A stretch of 64,000 bases of DNA from Paenibacillus_AR mesotrionivorans (GTDB lineage: Bacteria; Bacillota; Bacilli; Paenibacillales; NBRC-103111), in assembly GCF_046098205.1 (NCBI RefSeq), contig NZ_JBJURJ010000026.1, forward strand, positions 1 through 64,000. The letters are read 5' to 3'. A program made the translations under genes and the position numbers. Below, one piece after another: positions 22,743 to 29,740 of the stretch. The notes beneath the pieces were generated by a model that searched no databases, was not told where the DNA came from, and saw only the letters and a list, made by a program, of their open reading frames with translations. Within the stretch, counting starts at the first letter, position 1, and every line of letters begins with the position of its first letter.

Positions 22743-23570
22743 ATGAAAAAATTAAAGCGAAGCGCAAGATTGGTAGAAATGACGCAATACTTGCTGTTTC
22801 GCCCCCATACGTTGATTCCGCTGACAACCTTTGCTGAGCGATACAATTCAGCCAAGTCGTCCATCAGCGAGGATTTGGCCATCATCAAGGAAGTGTGTGA
22901 ATCAGAAGGGCTGGGAGATCTCCTTACATTGGCTGGAGCCGCCGGCGGTGTGAAGTTTATTCCGAAGGTCTCCAAGGCCCAGTCGGAGATCTTCATGGTG
23001 GATATATGCAGACAGCTGGAGCAGCCGGAGCGGGTTCTGCCGGGCGGATATATGTATATGTCCGATCTGTTGGGCCGTCCGATGATTCTGAATGAAATTG
23101 GCAAGATGTTTGCAACCGCTTTTGCCGGACGGGATATCGATGTGGTTATGACGGTAGAAACCAAGGGAATTCCGCTTGCTTATGCCACGGCTACGTTCCT
23201 GAACCTGCCGGTGGTGATTGTGCGCCGGGACAACAAGGTGACGGAAGGCTCCGCCGTAAGCATTAACTACGTGTCGGGCTCCAACAAGCGGATCCAGACC
23301 ATGTCTCTCTCTAGACGGGCGTTGAAGGAAGAAGCCAAGGTATTGATTATCGACGACTTCATGCGTGCAGGCGGCACCATTCACGGTATGATGGATCTGT
23401 TGTCGGAGTTCCGGGCGACAGTGAAGGGTGTTGGCGTGTTCGTGGATTCCGATGAGGTGGAAGAGCATTTGGTGGAGGATTATATCTCCCTTGCCCGTCT
23501 GACCCATGTGGATTCGCGCAGCAAGCAGGTGAAGGTGGTCTTGGGTAATTATTTTGAATCGGATCAGTAA
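22743..23570 (+). CDS. purR: Purine operon repressor PurR
   Basis: A 275-residue repressor: a winged-helix N-terminal domain (about residues 1-72, LKRSARLVEMTQYLLFRPHTLIPL...) fused to a PRTase-fold domain with the PRPP-binding motif VLIIDDFMRAGGTIHGM near residue 205. PurR represses purine synthesis genes, and PRPP (antagonised by (p)ppGpp) controls DNA binding. It sits upstream of ridA (yabJ) as in B. subtilis. The ATG follows GGGGGTG, with a possible PurBox ~40 nt upstream. Confidence 0.95.
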   Translation: MKKLKRSARLVEMTQYLLFRPHTLIPLTTFAERYNSAKSSISEDLAIIKEVCESEGLGDLLTLAGAAGGVKFIPKVSKAQSEIFMVDICRQLEQPERVLPGGYMYMSDLLGRPMILNEIGKMFATAFAGRDIDVVMTVETKGIPLAYATATFLNLPVVIVRRDNKVTEGSAVSINYVSGSNKRIQTMSLSRRALKEEAKVLIIDDFMRAGGTIHGMMDLLSEFRATVKGVGVFVDSDEVEEHLVEDYISLARLTHVDSRSKQVKVVLGNYFESDQ

Positions 23571-23632
23571 ACGGCATCGTGGGTGATGAATCCGCCTTGC
23601 CGGCTGGCCGCCGGAAGGAGACAAGCATTGTT

Positions 23633-24022
23633 ATGGTCAAAATTGTTGCGACGGCAGAAGCTCCTGCCGCTATCGGGCCGTATTCCCAGGCCGTAATCGC
23701 AGGCGATATGGTGTATACCTCGGGGCAGATTCCCCTCCGCGCGGACGGGACCCTTCTGGAGGGGGGTATTGCCGAGCAGGCCGAGCAGGTGCTGAAGAAC
23801 CTGGAGGCTGTGCTTCGGGAAGCCGGGTCGGGGTTAACCCAAGTGGTTAAAACCACCGTGTTTCTGAAGGACATGAACCTGTTTGCAGAGTTCAACGAAA
23901 TGTACGGTTCCTTCTTCAAGGATCATAAGCCGGCACGCTCTACTGTAGAGGTTGCACGCCTGCCGAAGGATGTTCTTGTCGAAATAGAATGCATCGCGTT
24001 GAGAAATGTCGAAATAGTTTAA
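23633..24022 (+). CDS. ridA: RidA family 2-iminobutanoate/2-iminopropanoate deaminase (YabJ)
   Basis: A 129-residue RidA/YjgF protein with the signatures AIGPYSQAV, VYTSGQIPL, ARSTVEVARLPKDVLVEIE and the catalytic arginine in PARST. It hydrolyses reactive enamine/imine intermediates released by PLP enzymes. The ATG at 23633 has AAGGAG ~13 nt upstream. It follows purR by 62 nt and is probably cotranscribed. The AT-rich region after it holds the spoVG sigma-H type promoter. Confidence 0.93.
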   Translation: MVKIVATAEAPAAIGPYSQAVIAGDMVYTSGQIPLRADGTLLEGGIAEQAEQVLKNLEAVLREAGSGLTQVVKTTVFLKDMNLFAEFNEMYGSFFKDHKPARSTVEVARLPKDVLVEIECIALRNVEIV

Positions 24023-24068
24023 GTTGTATAAATATTTTTAAAAAAACCTTTTTTTTAAGCACAAAAAA

Positions 24069-24097
24069 GAAGGATTTTCCCAGCTGTTGTGGAAATA
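24069..24097 (+). promoter_or_regulatory. Sigma-H promoter of spoVG
   Basis: GAAGGATTT (24069-24077), 11 nt and GTGGAAATA (24089-24097) fit the sigma-H consensus RnAGGAwww / RnnGAATww with one -10 mismatch. An A/T tract (24030-24068) precedes it, like the AbrB-bound region of the B. subtilis spoVG promoter, the prototype sigma-H promoter. Confidence 0.78.
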
Positions 24098-24138
24098 TAC
24101 AGCAAGTCCTGCTTAAAAAAAAGGTGGTGAACGTAAAC

Positions 24139-24423
24139 GTGCAAATTACTGATGTCAGACTCCGCCGCGTGAATTCCGAAGGAAGAATGAAGGCCATCGC
24201 CTCCATTACCATCGACAACGAATTCGTCGTGCACGACATTCGCGTTATTGACGGAAATAACGGAATGTTCGTTGCTATGCCCAGCAAGCGGACTCCCGAC
24301 GGAGAGTTTCGGGATATCGCTCATCCCATCTCTTCCGCCACCCGGGAAAAAATTCAGGCAGCCGTTCTGGCTGAGTACGAAAGAGCCGCTGTCGAGGAAG
24401 AAGTCATGGAAGAGGGAGCATAA
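24139..24423 (+). CDS. spoVG: Septation regulator SpoVG
   Basis: A 94-residue site-specific nucleic-acid-binding protein: VTDVRLRRVN-like start, GRMKAIASITIDNEFVVHDIRVIDG, and FVAMPSKRTPDGEFRDIAHPI are nearly invariant in the family. SpoVG affects asymmetric septation and, in other Firmicutes, virulence and RNA regulation. The GTG at 24139 matches the N-terminus of B. subtilis SpoVG; AAGGTGG lies ~11 nt upstream, and nearer GTG codons overlap that site. A sigma-H type promoter precedes it. Confidence 0.95.
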   Translation: MQITDVRLRRVNSEGRMKAIASITIDNEFVVHDIRVIDGNNGMFVAMPSKRTPDGEFRDIAHPISSATREKIQAAVLAEYERAAVEEEVMEEGA

Positions 24424-24441
24424 AATAACCGCATTTTCCGT

Positions 24442-24469
24442 GGGAGCCTCCGGGGCTCTCTTTTCTTTT
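24442..24469 (+). terminator. Terminator of spoVG
   Basis: GGGAGCC and GGCTCTC (one G-T pair) around a 5-nt loop, then TTTTCTTTTG. Confidence 0.82.
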
Positions 24470-24520
24470 GCCGGAAAGTAGGATATATTCATATTGGAAT
24501 TTATGATGGAGATGATAAAT

Positions 24521-25912
24521 TTGAACATACTCAGTATTGTCCTGGCAGCGGGTAAGGGCAAACGGATGAAGTCGAAGCTGTACAAGGTGCTTCACCCTGT
24601 TTGCGGCCAGCCGATGGTCGGCCATGTTCTGGATGCCGTTGAAGGGCTCGGCGCTTCCCGCAATGTGGTTGTGGTTGGCCATGGCAGCGAAACGGTCAAG
24701 TCTTATTTGGGCAGCCGGGCGGAGTTTGTGATGCAGGAAGAGCAGCTGGGAACCGGTCACGCTGTGCTCCAGGCAGCTCCTTTGCTGGAGAAAGAGGAAG
24801 GCATCACGGTTGTTGTCTGCGGTGATACTCCGCTGGTGATGGAGGAAACCCTGCGCAAGATGATTGAGGTGCATGGGCAGTCCGGAGCTGCGGCCACTGT
24901 GCTGACTGCGGAGCTGTCAGACCCCACCGGATACGGCCGGGTGGTCCGCAGCGGTGACGGCCAGGTTATGGGCATCGTGGAGCAGAAGGATTGTACGCCG
25001 GAGCAGGCTTTGGTGAAGGAGATCAACACCGGCACGTACTGCTTCGACAACCAGAAGCTGTTTGCGGCATTGGGCAGGGTGACCAACAACAATGCGCAAA
25101 ATGAGTATTATCTCACGGATGTGATCCGGATTCTGCAGGAGGACGGACATAAGGTAGCGGCTTGGCAGACAACGGATCCGGCTGAAGCCATCGGAGTAAA
25201 TGACCGGGTGGCGTTGTCGGAAGCGGAGCGGCTGATGCGGGAGCGCCTTGTCCGCCGTCTGATGCTCGACGGTGTGACGGTAACGGACCCCTCCCATACG
25301 TATGTGGAGAAGGGTGTGTCTATCGGTGCGGATACGGTGCTGCTCCCCGGCTGTGTGCTGAAGGGCAAAACCGTCATCGGTGAGGACTGCGTCATCGGAC
25401 CCAATGTGGAAATGACCGACTCCGTGGTGGGCAACGGTGTGCACATCAAACAATCCGTACTGCTGGAAGCCAAAACCGGCAATGATGTGAATATCGGGCC
25501 GTTCGCGTATCTGCGTCCAGGCGCGGATCTGGCGGATGGTGTGAAGGTTGGGGACTTTGTAGAAATTAAGAACGCCGTTATCGGGGAAGGCAGCAAGGTG
25601 CCTCATCTGAGCTATGTCGGAGATGCCACTGTGGGCAGCCATACCAATATCGGGTGTGGTGTCATTACAGCCAACTACGACGGCTTCAACAAATCCCGTA
25701 CGGAAATCGGCAGCAATGCCTTTATTGGCAGCAATGTGAATTTGATTGCGCCGGTGCGGGTTGGGGACGGTGCGTTTGTGGTTGCGGGCTCCACCATTAC
25801 CCATGAGGTGCCCGACAATGATCTGGCTATCGCCCGGGTGCGCCAGGTGAATAAGGAAGGTTATGCCGAAAAGCTGCGCAACAAGTTCAAGGCCAAGAAG
25901 GAAAAGAAGTAG
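24521..25912 (+). CDS. glmU: Bifunctional UDP-N-acetylglucosamine pyrophosphorylase / GlcN-1-P N-acetyltransferase
   Basis: A 463-residue two-domain enzyme making UDP-GlcNAc for peptidoglycan and teichoic acids. The N-terminal uridyltransferase has VLAAGKGKRMKSKLYKVLHP, and the C-terminal half is a left-handed beta-helix of hexapeptide repeats with the NYDGFNKSRTEIGSNAFIGSN acetyltransferase region. The TTG at 24521 is preferred: GGAG lies 8 nt before it and the start then matches B. subtilis GlmU (~456 residues). Upstream in-frame starts to 24494 are possible but have no ribosome site. Confidence 0.95.
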   Translation: MNILSIVLAAGKGKRMKSKLYKVLHPVCGQPMVGHVLDAVEGLGASRNVVVVGHGSETVKSYLGSRAEFVMQEEQLGTGHAVLQAAPLLEKEEGITVVVCGDTPLVMEETLRKMIEVHGQSGAAATVLTAELSDPTGYGRVVRSGDGQVMGIVEQKDCTPEQALVKEINTGTYCFDNQKLFAALGRVTNNNAQNEYYLTDVIRILQEDGHKVAAWQTTDPAEAIGVNDRVALSEAERLMRERLVRRLMLDGVTVTDPSHTYVEKGVSIGADTVLLPGCVLKGKTVIGEDCVIGPNVEMTDSVVGNGVHIKQSVLLEAKTGNDVNIGPFAYLRPGADLADGVKVGDFVEIKNAVIGEGSKVPHLSYVGDATVGSHTNIGCGVITANYDGFNKSRTEIGSNAFIGSNVNLIAPVRVGDGAFVVAGSTITHEVPDNDLAIARVRQVNKEGYAEKLRNKFKAKKEKK

Positions 25913-26050
25913 GCCTTTGCCGGTCGTGCGCCGCATCGGATGAGTATTATAGGGAGCAGAATGAGTTGGAATTTGGATCAAATACAGGATGTATTCCCAT
26001 TATAATAGCTCAGTAGCAATATTATCCTGTGGCCTTGCCGGAATCGGAGA
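25913..26050. other. Start of the glmU-prs intergenic region
   Basis: About 140 nt following glmU without an ORF or a recognisable terminator. TTGGAT (25973-25978) and TATAAT (26001-26006) are 22 nt apart, too far for a normal promoter. The rest of the 505-nt gap is taken up by two repeat clusters described separately. Confidence 0.4.
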
Positions 26051-26058
26051 GGCTATAA

Positions 26059-26237
26059 TGCAAATGTGCAGTTAATTTGTCCCAAAGGAGTTCTTTTTAT
26101 GGGCTGTAACTGCAAAAATGCAGTTAATGGGGGCTATTTTCCCGGAAACGGCAGGTTGTGGGGAGAATAACTGCACTTTTGCAGTTGAACCCCGGCTGGT
26201 CAGACAATCTGCTTTGATTACCTGCACTTTTGCAGTT
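26059..26237. repeat. Four-copy dyad repeat (AACTGCA-N4-TGCAGTT)
   Basis: Four dyad units end at 26073, 26125, 26186 and 26237, i.e. 51-61 nt apart. Units 2 and 3 are AACTGCAAAAATGCAGTT and AACTGCACTTTTGCAGTT; unit 4 lacks the leading bases and unit 1 is a half-degenerate TGCAAATGTGCAGTT. The sequences between units are unrelated to one another. No coding potential is seen. Confidence 0.85.
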
Positions 26238-26281
26238 CGTTCTTTTTTGGGAACATCGGTTTGGTCCTGTTGTAGTGGTAG

Positions 26282-26401
26282 TTACGCTTAGGAAGCCGGC
26301 TTCCCTAAAGGGAAGCCCAGCTAAAGCTTACGATGCCAGTTTTTGCCCCAGCAAAAACTCAAGATTACGCTTACGAAGCCGGCTTCCCTAAAGGGAAGCC
26401 C
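26282..26401. repeat. Modular hairpin repeat array upstream of prs
   Basis: Two 37-nt direct repeats (26282-26318 and 26365-26401, one difference) each contain a linker TTACGCTTA(G/C)GAAGCC and an 8-bp hairpin GGCTTCCC-TAAA-GGGAAGCC. Between them a related linker GCTTACGATGCC leads into a different perfect hairpin, AGTTTTTGC-CCCA-GCAAAAACT (26338-26359). The last repeat ends 3 nt before the prs ribosome site (26404-26409). Confidence 0.88.
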
Positions 26402-26417
26402 TTAGGAGGAACTGTTT

Positions 26418-27368
26418 GTGTCATACTTAGATCCGAAGTTGAAGATTTTTACCTGTAACTCCAATCCCAAGCTGGCGGAGGAAATTGCCTCCTACATCGG
26501 GGTATCCTTGGGCGATTCTGAAGCGCTGCAATTCGCTGATGGTGAAGTGCGCATCAAGCTGAATGAAAGTGTGCGGGGCTGCGATGTATTTGTTATCCAG
26601 TCCACCTGTCTGCCCGTCAATGATAACCTGATGGAGCTGCTGGTTATGGTGGACGCCTTGCGCCGCGCCTCCGCCAACAGCATCAACGTGGTGATTCCGT
26701 ACTACGGCTACGCGCGGCAGGACCGGAAAGCCCGTTCCCGCGACCCCATCACCGCCAAGCTGGTGGCGAAGATGATCGAAACCGCCGGTGCGGACCGGGT
26801 AATCAGCATGGATCTGCATGCGACACAAATTCAGGGCTTCTTCGATATTCCTGTGGATCATCTATTGGGCAACCCGATCCTCGGCAAGTATTTCCGCAAC
26901 AAGGCTCTCCCCAATATTACCGTTGTTTCCCCCGACCATGGCGGCGTTGTGCGCGCCCGCAGATTGGCGGATTATTTGTCTGCGCCTCTGGCCATTATCG
27001 ACAAACGCCGTCCGGAGCCGAATGTCTCCGAAGTGATGAATATCATCGGCGACATCAAGGGCCGTACCGCCATCCTGGTGGACGATATCATCGATACCGC
27101 CGGCACCATGGTTTTGGCCGCCAACGCCTTGATGGAATACGGCGCGACGGACGTATATGCCTGCTCCACCCACCCGGTATTGTCCGGACCGGCCATGGAG
27201 CGTATTGCCAATTCCCCGTTGAAGGAATTGGTGGTGACCAACACTATCCCGCTGCATCACACCAATCCTTCGGAGAAGATCCGGGTGCTGTCCGTGGCGC
27301 CGACCATCGGCGAGGCGATTATCCGGATTCACGAGCAGCTGCCTATCAGCAAGCTGTTTGAGGAATAA
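26418..27368 (+). CDS. prs: Ribose-phosphate pyrophosphokinase
   Basis: A 316-residue PRPP synthase, supplying PRPP for purine, pyrimidine, NAD, His and Trp synthesis. FADGEVRIKLNESVRG, the ATP-binding YYGYARQDRKARSRDPI flexible loop, the VISMDLHATQIQGFF motif, and the PRPP-binding ILVDDIIDTAGTM motif are intact. The GTG start lies 8 nt after AGGAGG. glmU-prs-ctc is the B. subtilis order; the 505-nt glmU-prs gap here is filled by repeats. Confidence 0.97.
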   Translation: MSYLDPKLKIFTCNSNPKLAEEIASYIGVSLGDSEALQFADGEVRIKLNESVRGCDVFVIQSTCLPVNDNLMELLVMVDALRRASANSINVVIPYYGYARQDRKARSRDPITAKLVAKMIETAGADRVISMDLHATQIQGFFDIPVDHLLGNPILGKYFRNKALPNITVVSPDHGGVVRARRLADYLSAPLAIIDKRRPEPNVSEVMNIIGDIKGRTAILVDDIIDTAGTMVLAANALMEYGATDVYACSTHPVLSGPAMERIANSPLKELVVTNTIPLHHTNPSEKIRVLSVAPTIGEAIIRIHEQLPISKLFEE

Positions 27369-27488
27369 TTTAACGCATCTGGTCCATCAAGGGTTGGAAT
27401 CCTTCCAAAACGGGCAATCTAGTGAAAGACGCACAGGAAAAAAGCGGCTTAACCTGAAATCCGTTTAAGGGAGGCTCTACCAACAATT

Positions 27489-28121
27489 ATGGCGATATCA
27501 TTGCAGGCTCAAACCAGAGGCAATCTAACTAAATCCGGAGTAAAGCATCTCCGCTCCTCCGGCAGTGTGCCGGGTGTGGTATACGGCAAGACAATCGGCT
27601 CCGTCCTGGTTACAGTAGATAACCGGGAGCTGTCTTCGCTTTTGCGATCCCATGCCAACGGGATTATCGAGCTGGAGCTGGGCTCTTCAGGCAAACAGAC
27701 GGTGATGATCCAGGATGTGCAGCGGGACCCGTTGAACAGCAATCTGCTGCATATTGATTTTCACCAGATCAATATGAATGAGCCGGTCCGCACCGAGGTT
27801 ACCCTGGACTTCGTTGGCGACTCCAAGGGTGAAGAGGAAGGCGGCATGCTGCAGATTCAGCTTCACCAGGTGGAGGTGCGCTGTCTTCCGGCCGCAATCC
27901 CTGCCTCCATTGTGGTGGATGTGACCCGGCTGGATATGGGAGATACCATTACCGCCGGAGAATTGCAGATGCCGGCAGGGGTGGAGCTCAAAACCCATAA
28001 GGATGAAGTGGTGGTGACGATTCTGGCGCCGCAGAAGGAAGTGGAGGAGACTCCGGCAGAGCCAACCGCAAAGGATGCGGCTCCTGCCAAAGCTGCCAAA
28101 AATGCGGAGCCGGTTACCTAA
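27489..28121 (+). CDS. ctc: 50S ribosomal protein L25 / general stress protein Ctc
   Basis: A 210-residue L25 protein of the long TL5/Ctc type: an N-terminal 5S-rRNA-binding domain (about residues 1-92, QAQTRGNLTKSGVKHLRSSGSVPGVVYGK...) and a C-terminal beta domain (about 93-185), with an Ala/Lys/Pro-rich tail. It binds 5S rRNA in the large subunit and is stress-induced (sigma-B) in B. subtilis; I could not identify a clear sigma-B promoter here. GGGAGG lies ~14 nt upstream of the ATG. Confidence 0.93.
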   Translation: MAISLQAQTRGNLTKSGVKHLRSSGSVPGVVYGKTIGSVLVTVDNRELSSLLRSHANGIIELELGSSGKQTVMIQDVQRDPLNSNLLHIDFHQINMNEPVRTEVTLDFVGDSKGEEEGGMLQIQLHQVEVRCLPAAIPASIVVDVTRLDMGDTITAGELQMPAGVELKTHKDEVVVTILAPQKEVEETPAEPTAKDAAPAKAAKNAEPVT

Positions 28122-28146
28122 CACCAGGTTCTCTCATAAGCAAAAT

Positions 28147-28179
28147 GGAGCGGGCGCAGTACGCGTCCGCTCTTTTGTG
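28147..28179 (+). terminator. Terminator of ctc
   Basis: GGAGCGGGCG and CGCGTCCGCTC form a GC-rich stem with a small mismatch, followed by TTTTGTG. Confidence 0.75.
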
Positions 28180-28208
28180 TTAGGCCGAGCTTCTCCGTCT
28201 GTTGGCTG

Positions 28209-28409
28209 CTAGTAGCCCGGTCTGGATACAAAACGGTAGACGCCTCGGGTGTAATATACCGGACCGATCCGGATAAAGTGCGGCGAGATACCGCTTACAA
28301 AACCAATGTCCGCATGTTGGGCCCCCAGATAAACTTGCACGGGGATTTCATGCTCCATATGGTGAAGAAAGTGAATATCCTGGGTCAGAATCTGACCGAA
28401 GAGGTACAT
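28209..28409 (-). CDS. Small conserved-looking protein, possibly DUF2642-like
   Basis: A 66-residue product from the ATG at 28409, which follows AAGGAG at 9 nt. The pattern VQVYLGAQHADIGFVSGISPHFIRIGPVYYTRGVYRFVSRPGY, with alternating hydrophobics and a terminal SRPGY, looks like a small beta-barrel of the kind found in DUF2642-type sporulation-associated proteins; that assignment is from pattern only. It is transcribed against ctc and pth, and no equivalent sits between ctc and pth in B. subtilis. Confidence 0.65.
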   Translation of the reverse strand: MYLFGQILTQDIHFLHHMEHEIPVQVYLGAQHADIGFVSGISPHFIRIGPVYYTRGVYRFVSRPGY

Positions 28410-28520
28410 AGGCGGATGCTCCTTCGGAGGAGTATGTTGACAAAGTAGGGCCCACAGGAAAGACAAAGCCAAAGGGAATATAGTTTGCGGCTTACCGAAA
28501 TTATTTTTTTCGTGCGGATT

Positions 28521-28529
28521 TGCTATAAT
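28521..28529 (+). promoter_or_regulatory. Extended -10 promoter of pth
   Basis: TGCTATAAT (28521-28529) is a perfect extended -10 element ~30 nt before the pth start. The -35 position (TTATTT, 17 nt upstream) is weak, as is usual for extended -10 promoters. Confidence 0.6.
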
Positions 28530-28558
28530 CGAAGGATGTACGAGAGGAGCGATACAGA

Positions 28559-29122
28559 ATGAAATGGTTTGTTGGTTTGGGGAATCCGGGCAGGGAGTAT
28601 GAGAGCACCCGGCATAATATTGGCTTCATGGCCGTTGACCGCATGGCGGCGGAGTGGGGATTATCCTGGAAATCCGTCTCCAAGTGCAAGGGATTGGTGG
28701 CGGAAGGGATGGTGCAGGGTGAAAAGGTAGCGCTGCTCAAGCCGCAAACCTACATGAACCTGTCAGGGGAAGCCGTGCGCGGGTTTATGGATTTTTATAA
28801 GGCCAGCCTTGCGGATATGGTCCTGCTCTATGATGATATGGATACCCCCTTCGGCCAAATCCGGCTGCGGTATCAGGGAAGTGCGGGAGGCCATAACGGG
28901 ATCAAGTCCATTATCGCCCATACCGGTACCCAAACCTTCAACCGCATCCGCATCGGCATTTCCCGGCCGCCTGCAGGCTACGATATCGTCCAATATGTGT
29001 TGGCCGGCTTCCGCAAGGAGGAGGTTAAGGAAATTCCTTTGATTCTGGAGCGGGTTGGTGAGGCGATGACCCATACCTTCACCGCCACCTTCGAGCAAAC
29101 CATGGCCAAATTCAACGGCTAA
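28559..29122 (+). CDS. pth: Peptidyl-tRNA hydrolase
   Basis: A 187-residue Pth enzyme recycling peptidyl-tRNA from stalled ribosomes. FVGLGNPGREYESTRHNIGFMAVD at the N-terminus includes the catalytic His of RHNIGF; KPQTYMNLSGEAV, the catalytic Asp region VLLYDDMDTPFGQIRLR, and GSAGGHNGIKSII are intact. An AGAGGAG ribosome site precedes the ATG. It precedes fin and mfd as in B. subtilis. Confidence 0.96.
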   Translation: MKWFVGLGNPGREYESTRHNIGFMAVDRMAAEWGLSWKSVSKCKGLVAEGMVQGEKVALLKPQTYMNLSGEAVRGFMDFYKASLADMVLLYDDMDTPFGQIRLRYQGSAGGHNGIKSIIAHTGTQTFNRIRIGISRPPAGYDIVQYVLAGFRKEEVKEIPLILERVGEAMTHTFTATFEQTMAKFNG

Positions 29123-29147
29123 TTCACCTTAATCCCTGGGAGCCTTC

Positions 29148-29177
29148 TCATAAAATGGCTCTAATCCGGACATACTG
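29148..29177 (+). promoter_or_regulatory. Candidate sigma-F promoter of fin
   Basis: TCATA (29148-29152), 15 nt and GGACATACTG (29168-29177) fit the sigma-F spacing. The -10 region CCGGACATACT is the same as that upstream of yabS and shares GGACATACTG with gin. fin is sigma-F controlled in B. subtilis. Confidence 0.6.
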
Positions 29178-29236
29178 GAGGATAACGTGCAGACCTGGCA
29201 CAAAAACCGGTATGGCTGGAAAGGGGAACTGCTGTT

Positions 29237-29467
29237 ATGGATGTTCGGTATGTGTGCCCGCATTGCGGCACGGAGGTGGGCCGGTTAAACGGCAGCCATC
29301 TTACGGAGGCGCAGTTGGGCTTCCATTCCTTGACCCTCGAAGAGCGGAGCGATATAATAGCTTATAGCGTGAACGGAGACGTAACCGTCAAGGTAACCTG
29401 CGATTACTGTAAGCAGGCTCTGGAGACGAATCCCGAGCTGATGCTGGTTGCCAATCCGCTGCAGTAA
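29237..29467 (+). CDS. fin: Anti-sigma-F factor Fin
   Basis: A 76-residue zinc-ribbon protein with CPHC near the N-terminus and CDYC near residue 56, and the conserved LTEAQLGFHSLTLEERSDIIAY segment of Fin (YabK). In the forespore Fin inhibits sigma-F and promotes the switch to sigma-G. The ATG follows a GGAAAGGGG-like site. It lies between pth and mfd as in B. subtilis. With gin, the window encodes both small anti-sigma factors that time the forespore switch. Confidence 0.92.
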   Translation: MDVRYVCPHCGTEVGRLNGSHLTEAQLGFHSLTLEERSDIIAYSVNGDVTVKVTCDYCKQALETNPELMLVANPLQ

Positions 29468-29483
29468 GCAAAGTGATGAAGAG

Positions 29484-29514
29484 GCCTTGGTGGATGAAGC
29501 CCAAGGCTTTTTTT
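29484..29514 (+). terminator. Terminator of fin
   Basis: GCCTTGG and CCAAGGC around a 10-nt loop, followed by TTTTTTT. Confidence 0.88.
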
Positions 29515-29644
29515 ACCGGTAAGAAGCCTCGCGCTTCTGGCTGTATAAGGGAAGATGCCCGATTACATACGGGCGGCCGCACGGCGCCGGAAGGGCGCCT
29601 TTCAGCCGTTTCTTCCCTGAACATGGACAATAAACGGCAAAAGG

Positions 29645-29668
29645 AACGGCGTTGACCTAAACGCCGTT
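29645..29668. terminator. Perfect hairpin upstream of mfd
   Basis: AACGGCGTT-GACCT-AACGCCGTT is a perfect 9-bp stem with a 5-nt loop. It is followed by CGTTGTG rather than a clean T run, so it may be a weak terminator or a leader structure of the mfd transcript. Confidence 0.5.
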
Positions 29669-29740
29669 CGTTGTGTATCCATCCGCTGCCCGTGCTCATT
29701 GGCATGGGCGGCTCTTGCATGGGGATAAGGAGTTGGTCCG

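Noticed and set aside
26059..26401. Glance resemblance of the glmU-prs repeats to a CRISPR array
   Set aside because: The units are short dyads or hairpins, spacer lengths vary, repeats diverge, and there are no cas genes in the window.
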